Shown piece by piece: positions 46,850 through 59,100 of a stretch of 64,000 nucleotides of DNA; position 1 is the stretch's first letter; every line of letters starts with the position of its first letter. The notes under the pieces were generated by a model, which was not told the origin of the DNA, searched no databases, and saw only the letters and a program-made list of their open reading frames with translations. Source of the stretch: Membranipora membranacea (taxonomy: Eukaryota > Bryozoa > Gymnolaemata > Cheilostomatida > Membraniporidae). The DNA lies in NCBI GenBank assembly GCA_914767715.1, contig OU612072.1, positions 4,960,001 to 5,024,000 of the forward strand, written 5' to 3'. The position numbers and the translations under genes are program-made.

Positions 46850-47975
46850 CGTTATAAGGTAAATCTGTGTTTGTATGACATATGAGTGAGATCTGGACTT
46901 ACTGCGCTTAATCTGCTCATCCTCAGAGTGATTAGCGAATCTCTGGAACATGTCTATGGCCTGTCTGTAAACAATAAGATTATAAATAATATATGTGAAT
47001 ATGTATAGTAAATATCATAATTTGAAAATCGGACGGATAACTTCAACACAGGGGATATCCTTCAGCAGATTATTCAGCTTCATTGTGTAAAAGTCACTAA
47101 CTAACAGTCTTACCATGAAACACGATATGTTGATATGTTGCTGAAAAGTAAGTAGATGATAAACTTAGTAATACACTTCCTGTGTGTTGTGCAGTGGTAC
47201 GTGCACAACTGTATGTTGTATCTCAAGAGTCAAATTATTTTGTATGCAGTCAGTGAAATTTCCAAAACTTGGCGTATATGACCAAGGGATGGTTTTTTAC
47301 ATTTTTGGTTAATATACTTGTAACTTATTATACATGCAGTGCTTTGCCATGCAGCAAAACATTGGATACTACTCAATTCTGACTGGGCCACAGACATATA
47401 CATAGTATCTAAATAAACATAAGCTAATCTAAGAATTGCCCAAATGGGAGAACAGCTTTCGACCTTTAAGCTTAGATGATCACTCGGCAGTTCCATTTTA
47501 TATTCAATTATTGAAGAATTCAGAGTTTTCTCAAAGACAACGACAACAACACAAACAAACAAACCAATTTTAAAACAGAATTCACATGATTTCAATCGAA
47601 AAGAGGTGTCAAAACTTCAAACACAAAAGCCGCAACTCTTTCTTAACATTCTGAAATAAAAACTTACATTTGAGTATCTCAGCCGGTAAAAAAATTTCGC
47701 AGAGTTCTACTGTAAAATTAAAAATTTGTAGGTTTTTCAGTGACAAACGTCGTAATTCCAATATTTGTGAAATATTTGTAACCTTATCAGTCATTATCTC
47801 AATAACTTTATACTTTGAAACAAGACTATTGTTCATTCATGTATTTGTCCGAAAAGTCTGTAATGTGAGTGCCCAATTTTTGATATGCTGTATTTAACTT
47901 TGCTATTACTAACCGCATGTTATTAGGGATGCTGTACGTAACGCATTAGTACTTAGAAAGCTGATGTAAACTACA

Positions 47976-49059
47976 ATGCTGGTTAAAAGTATATTACTTG
48001 CAGTAGCAACTTTATCAGTAACTTGTGTTGATGTAGATATAAGTGACGATGAGGAGAAGCCTGAAATGGAAAAAGAGGAGCAGGAGCTCACTCATATAAA
48101 GGTCAAAGGTCAAACATGTCATCTCAAGGTTGAACATATTATCTCGAGGTTGACAACATGGATACCATCGCGCTGAGCTAAGCATATCAATATCTTGGTC
48201 TCTTCATCAATTTTGCAGGCGTTAAATACAAAATTATTAACCTCTATTTATGTTACGTAGTTTACTGAGTCAACTTACTACTTTGACATGTTGAAACTAT
48301 ATCTTTCACCCTCTTTCTCTTTATTCAGGTCATACATTTAGATGAGGATAGCATTTTGAGAAATGAAGTTGCCAAGACAGAGTATGATCGTATGGTGACA
48401 ATGCTGATCGCTATTCCTGCAACTCTCCTTCCAGTTTGCTGCTGTATTTGGTTATGTAGGAGATTCTGTGACCCAAAAAGTCGTCTGCGAGATGCAGCAG
48501 TCAAATACGCTCCTGGTAAGTGTTGTAACATAGATAAGAGCCTGATGTGATACGGTGGTTAGAAAGGTCAGCTATATCTAAACCCGTATATCAATAAATT
48601 CTTCCCTATGTGCCGCCAGGTATAGAACAAGATTCTCGAGGTGATGTTAGGTACAGAGAGATTACTGATGAGGAGAGAGATATTATACAGTCAGCCCCAG
48701 AGAGGATAGCAGATGTTGGTGGTAAAGGAGGAGGGAGAGGGAGAATGAAAGGGAAAATGAAAGGTACAGCTAGCACATATTCATTTGATATATATCATTC
48801 CTTGGTCAATGTTTGAGTAGTTGGCTTACCATGTCATGCAGGCACTGTTTATAAGCGCTGTTGCTGTTCCCACATTGAATAATGTCCTTTGAAGAAGTTT
48901 ACGGAAGCCCTGAACATGACATGACATGTAGGACCATGAATATCTGAGGATTTGCAGTTGCGCTTATGTCTCTCAGGTTTGAAGAAAGCGTTGAGAAAAA
49001 GGTCGCCAAAGAAACTTATGAACAAGATGAAGAAAGGAGTTGGAAAACGATTCAGATGA
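47976..49059 (+). CDS. Unrecognised 179-aa type I membrane protein, acidic outside and basic inside, 4 exons
   Basis: Exons are 47976-48101, 48329-48515, 48620-48763 and 48977-49059; phases (0, 1, 1) close at a stop, 540 nt. Residues 1-17 form a signal peptide (MLVKSILLAVATLSVTC). The ectodomain is short and very acidic (DVDISDDEEKPEMEKEEQ), then a linker (VIHLDEDSILRNEVAKTEYD). The TM helix is MVTMLIAIPATLLPVCCCIWLC, with a juxtamembrane CRRFCDP. The cytosolic tail has REITDEERDIIQSAPERIAD, a glycine-arginine stretch (GGKGGGRGRMKGKMKG) and a strongly basic end (LKKALRKRSPKKLMNKMKKG). I recognise no family. It lies head-on to the bHLH-PAS gene in its 3' flank. The exon 1 donor is unusual (gtcaaa), and a second one 7 bp on is possible. 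Retention of frame over four exons argues for a real gene. Confidence 0.72.
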
Positions 49060-49879
49060 AGATCATGGCATGATTTCAATCATAGTGGCGGGAACAAACA
49101 AATCTGCGAATTACCCATATATATTCACTTTCTATTGATGCTCAAATGATATTTCCTTCCATCCCTCTGTTGCGCTCCATGAGAAAAATAACTCTGTACC
49201 TTAATCAATTAGTATTATTATATAAATGGCACTGATTCATAAATATATGGCACGTATTTTTTTGCTGAAGGAGAAAACAAAATCACAATTATCGACATGA
49301 TTTATAGAACAGTTAGAAAAATGTTATGTAAAAGAATGGCTTGATACTCTAAAATCGTTCAAAGCAGCTATTCGGGTAAGGGCAAATAATGGCCAAAGAG
49401 AAGATATACACCCCAGGTGAGAGGTAAAATATTGAGTGAAGCGAATCTTCTCGGCAAGGTAAAACAGTGTGCAAATGCTACATTAAAAAATGATCTAGTG
49501 TAAATATGGATATACGTCAAAAAATATATGCTTGTTATAAGTCCATGACAAGGCAATTGTATAACACAAAGCATTTGAATTGAACAAAACAAGAAAACAA
49601 GATGAGAAAAATGGCAATGGTAAGTTGGCAAAGGTAGCAATCACTCATGTTGCATAATATTTTCAGATACAATTAAAAGCGTTATACAAAGTGAAAGTGC
49701 ACAAGACGTTAATAATGGAGAGCGTAGTGAGTTCACCTTTCTTATTACTATTGGGATTATTTTTTCCTACTATCAGCTGCTGATATTGTTACCATCTAAT
49801 GTATCTAACATAATACTGAGGTTGGTATTAATATTTAGGTTGGTATAAGATGTTTTGTATATGCCTCGATCATTCAGCA

Positions 49880-50126
49880 ATTACTGCTGTGTTGTGGGCG
49901 GTCCAAATCCTGTGTCGTCGGTGGTAATAATGCTGTGTTGTGGGCAGTCCTAATGCTGTGGGCGGTCCTAATGCTGTCTTGTGGGCGGTCATATGCTGTG
50001 TGTGGGCGGTCCTTATGCTGTGCTGTGAGCGGTCCCATTGCTGTGTTGTTGGCGGTTCCATTGCTGTGTCCTGGACGATCCTAATGCTGTGTTGGGGGCG
50101 GTCCTAATGCTGTGTTGTAGGCGGTA
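49880..50126. repeat. Minisatellite, unit about 22-26 bp
   Basis: About ten imperfect units of the form CTGTGTTGTGGGCGGTCCTAA, G+C-rich in AT-rich DNA. The last unit overlaps the stop codon of the bHLH-PAS terminal exon (50104-50106) on the other strand. Confidence 0.85.
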
Positions 50127-53100
50127 CAAAGTTTGAGTGAGATAGTAATGAGGGGTCATAGTGCATGTCGGCAGTGAGTGAATCCAATCTCTGCATACTA
50201 TTCTCACTAGAGAAGTTTGAGCTGAGCGACATCGCTGATTGTACTGTAAAAGATGAGTGGAACAAGTTGATTAAACAAGTTACATGGGAAATATCGTTCA
50301 AAGGGAGAGGTAAAAATTATAATTTTTTATAACACAATCCCTGGAGTCTCAGAAAAAAAGGATTTTCTGGTCTGAATTAGTACACCAAATAGAAAGGATG
50401 TTAGAGTTTGCACTGAAATGAAGTTCTGGTGATCCAAAACTGTACTTAAGCCGTATCAGAGCATCTCTCAACTTACTTCTGTTGTATGGCGTGTCTGATA
50501 TAAGAGACATGAACGATGGTACTGAACTCAGTGTTTGATGAGTAAAAGGGGCGGTACCAGTAGAGATGGGAGGAGCCATTGGCAGAGTAAGAGGCGGAGA
50601 CACCTGAGCATTGGAAATGCCCTGCTGCTCCAACGCATACTGAGTATCATCCATAGACTAAAGAATGAATGAAACAGAAAGCTGAAAACATGAAAATTAA
50701 CACAGATCATAGCAGGTCTGCCATTCTGAACCCGTGGTGAGCCTTAACGAGTGCAATTGCTGACTTCCTGCATATTGTAGAGATAAATTTATCATGTCCT
50801 CTTATTGCTTCAGCCTAAGTGAACCACTTACAAACCATTGTAACTCATAGTTTATGACAAGAACATCACTGCAATGTAACTTGAGCCTGGAATCATTTAC
50901 CCTCTCTTGAGATTCTATTATTCAATATTTTTGTATACATATCATTATATGTTATGATGAAATTCAGATTTTATGTTTTGAGATGCTGCTAAACAAGTGG
51001 TAGAGAGAATCAAAAGAAACATTGGTTAACATTTGATAGACATAGCAGAGATAGGCATGTTTATACGTTTGTATCATTGAATTCCATATCTGGAATAGCA
51101 TCATTAGCTTTCTTTTGCCAAACAATGGGCTTGCAAAAATAGCCAGTCCCTAGTAGCATTCTGGAAAAGCCCAAATCATCGACGTTGAAGGCATTTTATT
51201 ACTGTCTGCAGTTTTGTAAAAAAGTTGATTTTCCAGGCTATATAATTCATGCTAGTAGGGACAGCCAATCAGATCAATTTCAGATGAGCCCCTGTGTTGA
51301 GTGTTCTAACTGCATGATGTTATGATACTATTTCCATTCTAAGAAAAGAATTTAATTCTGTGGTTTGTATATATGAAATACCCACCCTATTATAAAGTTC
51401 GGGGTGATTCTGGAAAAGTTCATCTAACTGAGGTAGTTCTCCAAATGCAGGCATCTGAACATTTGGTAACAAGTTTCCACCTACAAAGAGAACATATGCT
51501 GGATAATCATCGAAACACAATGCCTCTCCTTTAAAATACTGGCAAGTTCAAAACACATCCTACTGTTTGTTTCTTTGATGTTGCGAAGCACAGTTACCGT
51601 TGACAAACAGAAAACATTGGATCCAATTTCTCAAAAATCACTTTGTTAAGGGTTAAGAATTTTGAGCTGTTTAGAGAAGAGTGCATGTTCAAAAAGACCA
51701 GAGAATTATTCATGCCTCAAGAATGAAATAACCAAAGCAGCAACATGAGAGTCTAGGGCATCAACTTAATGAACAAGCTAATAAATCCGAAATAAAGGAT
51801 AAACATGATTAAGCTATTTACAAGCCTTTTCAAGCGCATAGAATCATACCTAGAGATGGAGGATAGATGTTTGCCTCAGGGTTAGAGCTTTGCTGAGATA
51901 TTACCATAGCCGAGCTGTCCTGGCCCATAAAAGGCTGTGTCTGGCCTGCAGTCTGATCATGTACCTTGTTTGTCCCAGCCAAAAAGCCCCCACTCTCACT
52001 ATGTAACATTGTGTGTTGGGGGTTGGGCGTAGGTCCCCCACTACTATGCGTAGAGCTACTGCTAGGACTCTGTGACAGGTGAGTAGGTTGAGAGAGTAGC
52101 GATCCGTGTGAGGGTTGATCTAAGTAAACAAAAATATTAAGTTTAACAATTACCATGACAGTGTATCCATGGGTAGACATTGAGACTGCAAAATTAGTAG
52201 TTAAAGGCCATCAACTGTTGTTAGTGATAAGAATTTTGTACAAAGCGGCTGCCATGAAGACAATGCAGCGCAATACTTATGGTGCAACCAATAGTTGTTC
52301 GTAATGTACTACAAAGATAAATTATAACTTGTAGTCAGTTTCAATGTCAAAATAATTCATGTTTGGGTTGTGCAGTCTGCAGTCATCAACGACTTGCGGA
52401 ATCACACAAAAACGGAGTCTGACCACAATGATGACACCTATGGTTTCAAGCGCCCAAACTCGGTGCCGGTTGTATGTAGGTTTCTTACAATCAGTGATAA
52501 TGTAATATCACTGCCAACGACCAGGCAGATATTGAGAACTTTATCTGTTGGAGTTACTGTTGTTAATGCTGGGACTGTTACTGATGGACTTACCTCTGGC
52601 GTGATAAGGTAGATCTGTGCTCGTATGACACATGAGTGAGGAGCTGGACCTACTGCGTTTTATCTGCTCATCCTCCGAGCGATTAGCGAATCTCTGGAAC
52701 ATGTCAATGGCCTGTCTGTAAGCAATAAGATGATAAATCCAGTTAATATCATAATTTAAAAATTGCAAATAGGGAATATTCGTCAGCAGATTATTTAGCC
52801 ATGTATAATTCACTAACTTACATTTTTACCATGAAACATGATATGTTGCTGCTGAAAAGAAGGTAGATTATAAACTTGCGAATGCTAAAGGAGTCGACTT
52901 GATTTTGTATATAAAGAGTGAATAGACAGCTTTCTAGTCTTTTCAAAATTTGGTGTAATGACATATAAGTCAAGTATGGGGTGATCTTTAACAGTTGGTT
53001 AATATACTTGTAACATATTATACATGCAGTGCTTTGCCATGCAGCAAAACATTGGATACTACTCAATTCTAACTGGGCCACAGACATATACATATTATCT

Positions 53101-56100
53101 AAATAAACAGAAGCTAATCTAAGAATTGCCCAAATGGGAGAACAGCTTTCGACCTTAAAGCTTAGATGATCACTAGGCAGTTCCATTTTATATTCAATTA
53201 TTGAAGAATTCAGAGTTTTCTCGAAGACCAAAGAGTGAATTTTTTAAGACAAGCTCCTAGACATCAGTCATGGATTTAATATATAAGAGGGCTAAGTTGA
53301 AGGCTGTTATAATTTTTCGGGACGGGTTCAGCGAGGTAAGGAGAAGAGAAAATGTTCATGCCATTCTTTAGATCTAACCGCTGACAAAAATAACAGTAAA
53401 AATTCTGAAAATTTGATTTTAAAATAATATTTCTAACAAACTCCACTGTAACCTTCTGAACAGATAAAGCTACACAGCCTGGTAACCAAACATTCAATCA
53501 ACATGTGCCTTAGTATCCAGAGCTTTAAATGGTGTAATAAGGAGAAGCAAGCACTTTATACCTGATGTTATGGTTTGAACCATTCAATCGAGGTTCTCTA
53601 AAAGATTTAATTAAAGTCGTCAATAATTACGATCTCTTCAATAACTAAGCCTACCCCAACCTATCCCAAATTATATTGCGAATAAGCAAATTAACTCAAG
53701 GTCTCCTAGGGGATTTGGAGAGGGAATGGTATGAATTTAGTTAGTGAGTTTAAAACTTATAGGTGCCTTCACAGAGAGTAGCATGCTGTCGCGCAAGGGA
53801 TATAGACAATCTATGGTCAATTATCAAATCACGAGTCTGATTAGCACTGGTTCTCTAGATCAGAAAGTCATGTTTTAGAAGCGAATGATAATGACACACT
53901 GTTCGATGTATATGTATGTATGTTACGATGGATATCTTTGAATTTGTCCCTACCACAAGGCAGGTTGAACTTTGGCATCCTGCCTATCAAACTCTAAAAT
54001 CTGCTCAGTTACCCATTACTTAGAGGCCATTCATACCCTTAAACACGTATTACTTTTACAGTATTACCTAGGCTGTGCAACACAACTACATTAAGTTCAG
54101 CCTGGACATACAGTCAAAAAGCACATCAAAGCTTTAAGTTCAGCTGTAATACCTCACGAAACCAAGTAAGCTACTTAAATTAATAGCTGTTGCCCCTCAC
54201 CTGTCCACTAGCCTCTCACATTTCGTCCAATCACCGATCAGCCTCTCATCATCGTTACCATTAAGCTGCACATTGGAGTATCTCTGTACCACACTCTGTT
54301 ATAAAAAGGGAGATACAATCATCATGTAACAGAAAGGCTACTAAGCGCGACAGGTGGATGAGTTATTAAATTGTACATGACATAGCTCTTTAAACTTTCA
54401 CGGGCTCTTAAAATTAAAAAAAAAAGTAAGAAAAAAGATTTAGCTAGTTTGTGGTGCCTAAGAGTCAGGTAGGATCAACTTCCAAGAGCTAACATAAACG
54501 TTAACCATGTACAGTATTCTAAGCCTATGGGAAAAGACGAACTTGCTGCTATTATCCTCCTCTAGGATAAGTATCACTTACCTTAGTAGCTTGATTCATG
54601 AGTTTGTTACAATGTTCGAATGAGATATCCTCCATTTCCTCGGCTAGTGATGGAGGTATGATCTCAGTCTGATACTGATGTGAGGGGTCTACTACTGAGT
54701 GTACACTCAACCATAAGTTACCCAGCGCTGTCAACAATACAATGAGATACCAGTGTTATAATGTGTCAGCAATGGTGATTTTTGCAAAATCATACAGGTG
54801 GTAGTATATCTGTTAGTCATGAGCAAAATAATGAGGGCTTATTATCACCATACAGAGAGATCAGAATTTTTGCTTGGTATTATATTAGGAGGTTGTCCTC
54901 TCAGTGTACAAGGAGACACAACTCTTCACATTATCCCAATTATGAATGGCACGGCAAATCAGTCAAATGTAACTAAATTCCTAAGAACATTGTTCCATGA
55001 ATATCATGCCTAGGCAGCAATAATGAATTAAGCAGTATTGAAAAAGCTATAAATCTATGTACGCATTTTTAGATTGAATCTCTGGTGGAATTAACCTCCC
55101 TGGAACTGACTTCAATGATTGGTGACACCATGAAAACCTAAAACCCATAGACTAAACGTTGTCATCACAATTATTGCTTTGCTTCTGGCGGTTAAAATCC
55201 TGGATGTAAATCCCTTTCATGTCATACAGAGCTAGGATAAACTATCTTAGCCTTAAGATGATTCATGGACCTTTCTTAAGCAAGTGAGGCTATGACTTGC
55301 AACTTGACTCTTCAATTTTTGTTTTTTTATTGTTACTTTATTTGGCAATTTAAATCATTTTGAGGAAGATGTTCTACATTTACTCTTCATGAATTGGCTC
55401 AAGCTTTGATACTATAAAATTTGTAAATTACTCACCTATATCATCGACAGGTTGACTCTGTGGTGGAGATGACATCTTACTACTGTTGCTGTCATCAGGT
55501 AGATAGAAAGTAGGAGACTGCTGGTCACTATAACTCGATGTGGGAGATGGATGCTGGAACGCTGGTGTAACTGCGCTACCTGCACAAATATCAGCATGAC
55601 AAATTTTCAAAAATTCGATATGGCAAGGTGTAGTTTTAGCCCAAAATGTACATGACAAGCTCCATATGTTACAGTTGGTCTGATATCAGGTGAAACTCCA
55701 GGCTGGAAGTTGCAATTTGGAAAGCATTTTATGATCAAATTCTTTGGCTCTGAAAGTAGGTCTAATTTCTACATCAACCTTCACATAACTTTGTCACCAT
55801 TTTTATAGAGCAAGATGCACAGCGTACCTAGTATACCTAGGTTAATCTAGTTTCTCTGCATTCGGAATTGCGCCCTCCTTAGCTCATCAGATGAATCAAA
55901 GCAACACCAAATACAGACAAACTGGATAAAACTAGACCTTACTTACCTGCTGATGGTATACTGTGTGAATATATTGAAGATGTCTCATCCAACTGTATCT
56001 CTATAAAGTAATCAGAGAACAGACCAGTGTCCGAATCATGGTTAATAGTTTTAAAACACAAACAATTCTTTCCCAATTCAATTCCAATGCCATACCCTTC

Positions 56101-59100
56101 TTGTCTGCCTTTATGAAGTGTGTTGTTAGCAGATTCTGGCCCACTAGTGACCCTGAATAGTGAAGCCAATCCAAGTATAGCAATGTAAAATAAGAAAATG
56201 TGTTTGTTGCCATGCATAAAGAAGACGCTCACAACCATAACACTCATTTCTGAATCAATCTTCAAGCAATACAGTGCAACTAAAAAAAGTATTATTGCTG
56301 TATGACCCAGACCTCCTAAAGAATCTCTGATACATACCATGCAGGTCAGAGGCTAGAGAACTGGACATATCCATACTATTATGATTATTGACAGCTGAGT
56401 GTTGTACACTTTGCTGCTGTACATGTGTATGTGGGTTATGTACATGTACACTTTGCTGCTGCTGTGGTACATGTGTATGTGGGTTATGTACATGTGCACT
56501 TTGCTGCTGTACATGTGTATGTGGGTTATGCTGCTGCTGCTGAAGTGGTACCTCTGCATACTGAGGAGGCGACATGTGCTGGTTGCTGTGTTGCTGTTGA
56601 TGATGTTGTAGTTGAGAGCTAGACTGAGAACTGCGCATTGTTTGTTGTGCATTCGGGGACACATGAGTGACCGACCCAGCCTGCACCTTAGAGGTCAAGT
56701 TGTCTGTTTCATTGAGATGTTCTAATAGATATCTTCTACCTTCTTTTTCACTGCAAAAATATTCATTAAATTTCATTGATCCATTTGACAACCAAATTAG
56801 GTCACAGCGTATTCACAGAGGGCCGTTTTAACTGCACTACAAATCAGTTCAAGTAGTAAAGATATTTCTCAAATTGTGTTGCTGGCAGAGAGGGGACAAC
56901 TTCTGAGACTTGCATGTTTCCTTTAGTTGGCCATGGCCCAGGAAGGGGGTAGGGCCCACCCTCCCTGCGTGGCCACAGTCAGATTTGTCTAGGTCCTTGA
57001 GCTATTGCTGCGGTTCTGCTGACTAGAGGCAGTTACATATGAAAACATTGGGATAGAAGTGAAATCTCAAAATATTCTAAATCACTGTTGTTGACGTTTG
57101 TTTACAATAATTGTCGCTGAATTCTGAATGTTGCTTTCAATGCAGAAAGGAAGAGAAAACATCCCATACGATCAAAACTTTATTTTTCATCGTTTCAGCT
57201 TGTTTTGCACGATACCGCATGCTTTTTCACATCTACACAGCATTGTATAATGTGAAAACATCTAACTTCAGTATCTGCAATCATTCTCAGTGCACTTACC
57301 TAACTATGTAGTTCATGCAAACAATATACTGTGGATGTTTAGATGTGTTGTATACTATAGTAGCCCTAGTCTGTAGCCAGCACCACTCACTAGTCTTACT
57401 CAGAAACCTGTAGTATTTACTTATCGATGTACCCGCTGCCATCACTGCAAACATAGATAAACTCTTATTGACTTGTGCAAACAATATTACATCCAATGGG
57501 TGGTCCAAGTAGAGCAAATCCTCTGTCTGTGTCTATATATGAGAGTCCTACCAAGTGAGCAGGTGAATCTATATACATGACTAGCTCAGACAAGGAATAA
57601 AGTCTGGTCTATATGTGCTGAGTCATTAAACAGGAATAAGAGGAGTATACTGAGAAAACTCAATAGATTTTTAATTTTTTAAATGTGTGACATAAAAAAG
57701 GCTGATCAACCTGTAATGTGTATGTACTGTCTAGTGGAGTGAAGCAACTGAAGCAGTATTCTTGGCACAGGCTTGCAATAGCAGAATTAGTGGCACTCAT
57801 TTAGGGATTATTGAATGAGAGAAAATTCTCGAGTTGGCCAACCAAATATTCATTTATTGATACATGAACATTGATTGCTAAAACCAAAGTTATTGAGAGG
57901 ATGGGTACTTACAGTTAGTGTGACATTCTCCACACATCTGAAGGTCTCCTGGGTGCATCTTAGCATACATAGTATTACCAGCTAGTCCATCAGGCTCATA
58001 ACCTAACAGCATCGATAATCTACAAGTCAGCAAGTAAACTATCATAAGTAGTGATTGGTGTGATTGCTGTAACGCAACTTTCAATTGTGAGGTCCCTTCC
58101 TTTGCAAGCACAAGGGCCTAGGTCATATTGTGATTTAACACCCTATTTATTCTAATAAGTCTTTTAATGAGGATATGTACAGTAAAACTGAGTATAAATC
58201 ATCTTTGATATAAATCCTAATAGCAGGTTCTCTAAGATTATCTCAGGAAACCCCATAATGTATGACATCACAAGCGTTAAAAAAATCAACACCTGACTCA
58301 TCAGGCAAAACCCAACATAGATGTTTATGTTTTAAGAAATAAGTTAATAATGTTGGGAATAGGCTAATTAGAAAATGAGGAAAAATCCAAACAACATCTC
58401 TGATTCTATTAGTGCAATGAAATTATATTTGAGTGCACAGCAAACATAAACATACACTGCAGCTGTACGCCCTGCTGTAAGAATAATATTTGGCAACTAA
58501 TTCTTATAATTGTATAATATTCATTATAATCATCAACTTCAATAAGAGTGTTTCCCTCAGGCTATTATCATCTGTATTTAAATATAATCTAATCCGATAA
58601 CATAAATCATCCCTCATATTCGTTCTCAGATCGCTCACTCGGAATCTATATAGCTCCATCAAAGAGTGAGCGATCTAAAAGCGAGACCCCTAGCAGGTCT
58701 CACTCACTGATCAGTGAGTGAGCGATCAGATTGCGATTTTGGCTGTTTCTAATTGAAAGACCCCCAGATAAACAAACAAGTTTGAGTCTGACCTTGGATC
58801 ACAGTACATGAACTTCATGTCTAAGGCGTGTCGGCTGATGAACATATTACCATCCATCTTCAGCTCCATGATGGGCGTGGGTTGTAGAGGGCGGGCCACA
58901 GCGGCTAGGAAAGTAACATTACCTTCCTGAAGAAAAAGAATCAACCAACTTACATCAATGAAGATCAGGGATTGTGAGAAGAAAATTGTTCTCATGCAAC
59001 TGGTAAAAACTTTATAATATGGTTTCAGCATCAATTCTAATACAATTTTGTGATATCTTTCAAGATCAATCATTGGACAGACGACACCTTCAACCAAGTG

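Larger units (their letters stand above)
45377..46964 (-). pseudogene. Three orphan exons, duplicates of bHLH-PAS exons 12-14
   Basis: The copies are 46844-46964 (exon 12), 45920-46183 (exon 13, DPPPQGSLLPQATHLSQSP...) and 45377-45471 (exon 14, GGNLLPNVRMPAFGELPQLD). Exons 13 and 14 stay open and in phase. Exon 12 has lost one base relative to 52594-52715, which shifts the frame if the old donor is used; a base change has created an earlier gtaagt donor that would keep the phase. The terminal exons 15-16 are absent from this copy, so it lacks the normal stop. It is either a decayed remnant or alternative downstream exons. Confidence 0.7.
44120..47535. repeat. Tandem segmental duplication, copy 1 (internally deleted)
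   Basis: Copy 1 matches copy 2 (47536-53225) across both ends: ACAACAACAAC-type start, the ATGTTATTAGGGA(C/T)GCT block before the small-gene exon, three bHLH-PAS exons, and the shared right end with GAATTCAGAGTTTTCTC. Copy 1 jumps from about 44875 (equivalent of 48190) to the equivalent of 50641, so about 2.45 kb is missing. Identity is roughly 85-90 percent outside the special block at 46561-46849. Confidence 0.85.
47536..53225. repeat. Tandem segmental duplication, copy 2 (complete)
   Basis: This copy holds the intact small membrane-protein gene (+) and the last five exons (12-16) of the bHLH-PAS gene (-). The junction with copy 1 falls near 47535. The right end, near 53225, stops matching just after CAGAGTTTTCTCGAAGAC. 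Confidence 0.85.

Noticed and set aside
46620-46862. 80-codon plus-strand open frame, also present at 52370-52612
   Set aside because: It lies in an intron of the minus-strand gene within the near-identical repeat block. The diverged third copy at 46375-46560 breaks the frame, and the protein resembles nothing. Identity reflects the DNA block, not coding.
50349-50476. Extension of bHLH-PAS exon 15 to the stop at 50349
   Set aside because: A strong donor (gtaagt) at 50476 and an acceptor before 50243 join in phase to a better terminal exon. The read-through remains possible as an alternative form.
56399-56622. Open frames on both strands over the repeat in bHLH-PAS exon 7
   Set aside because: They are out-of-frame shadows of the CTG/CAT-rich repeat that codes for Gln/His in the real frame.
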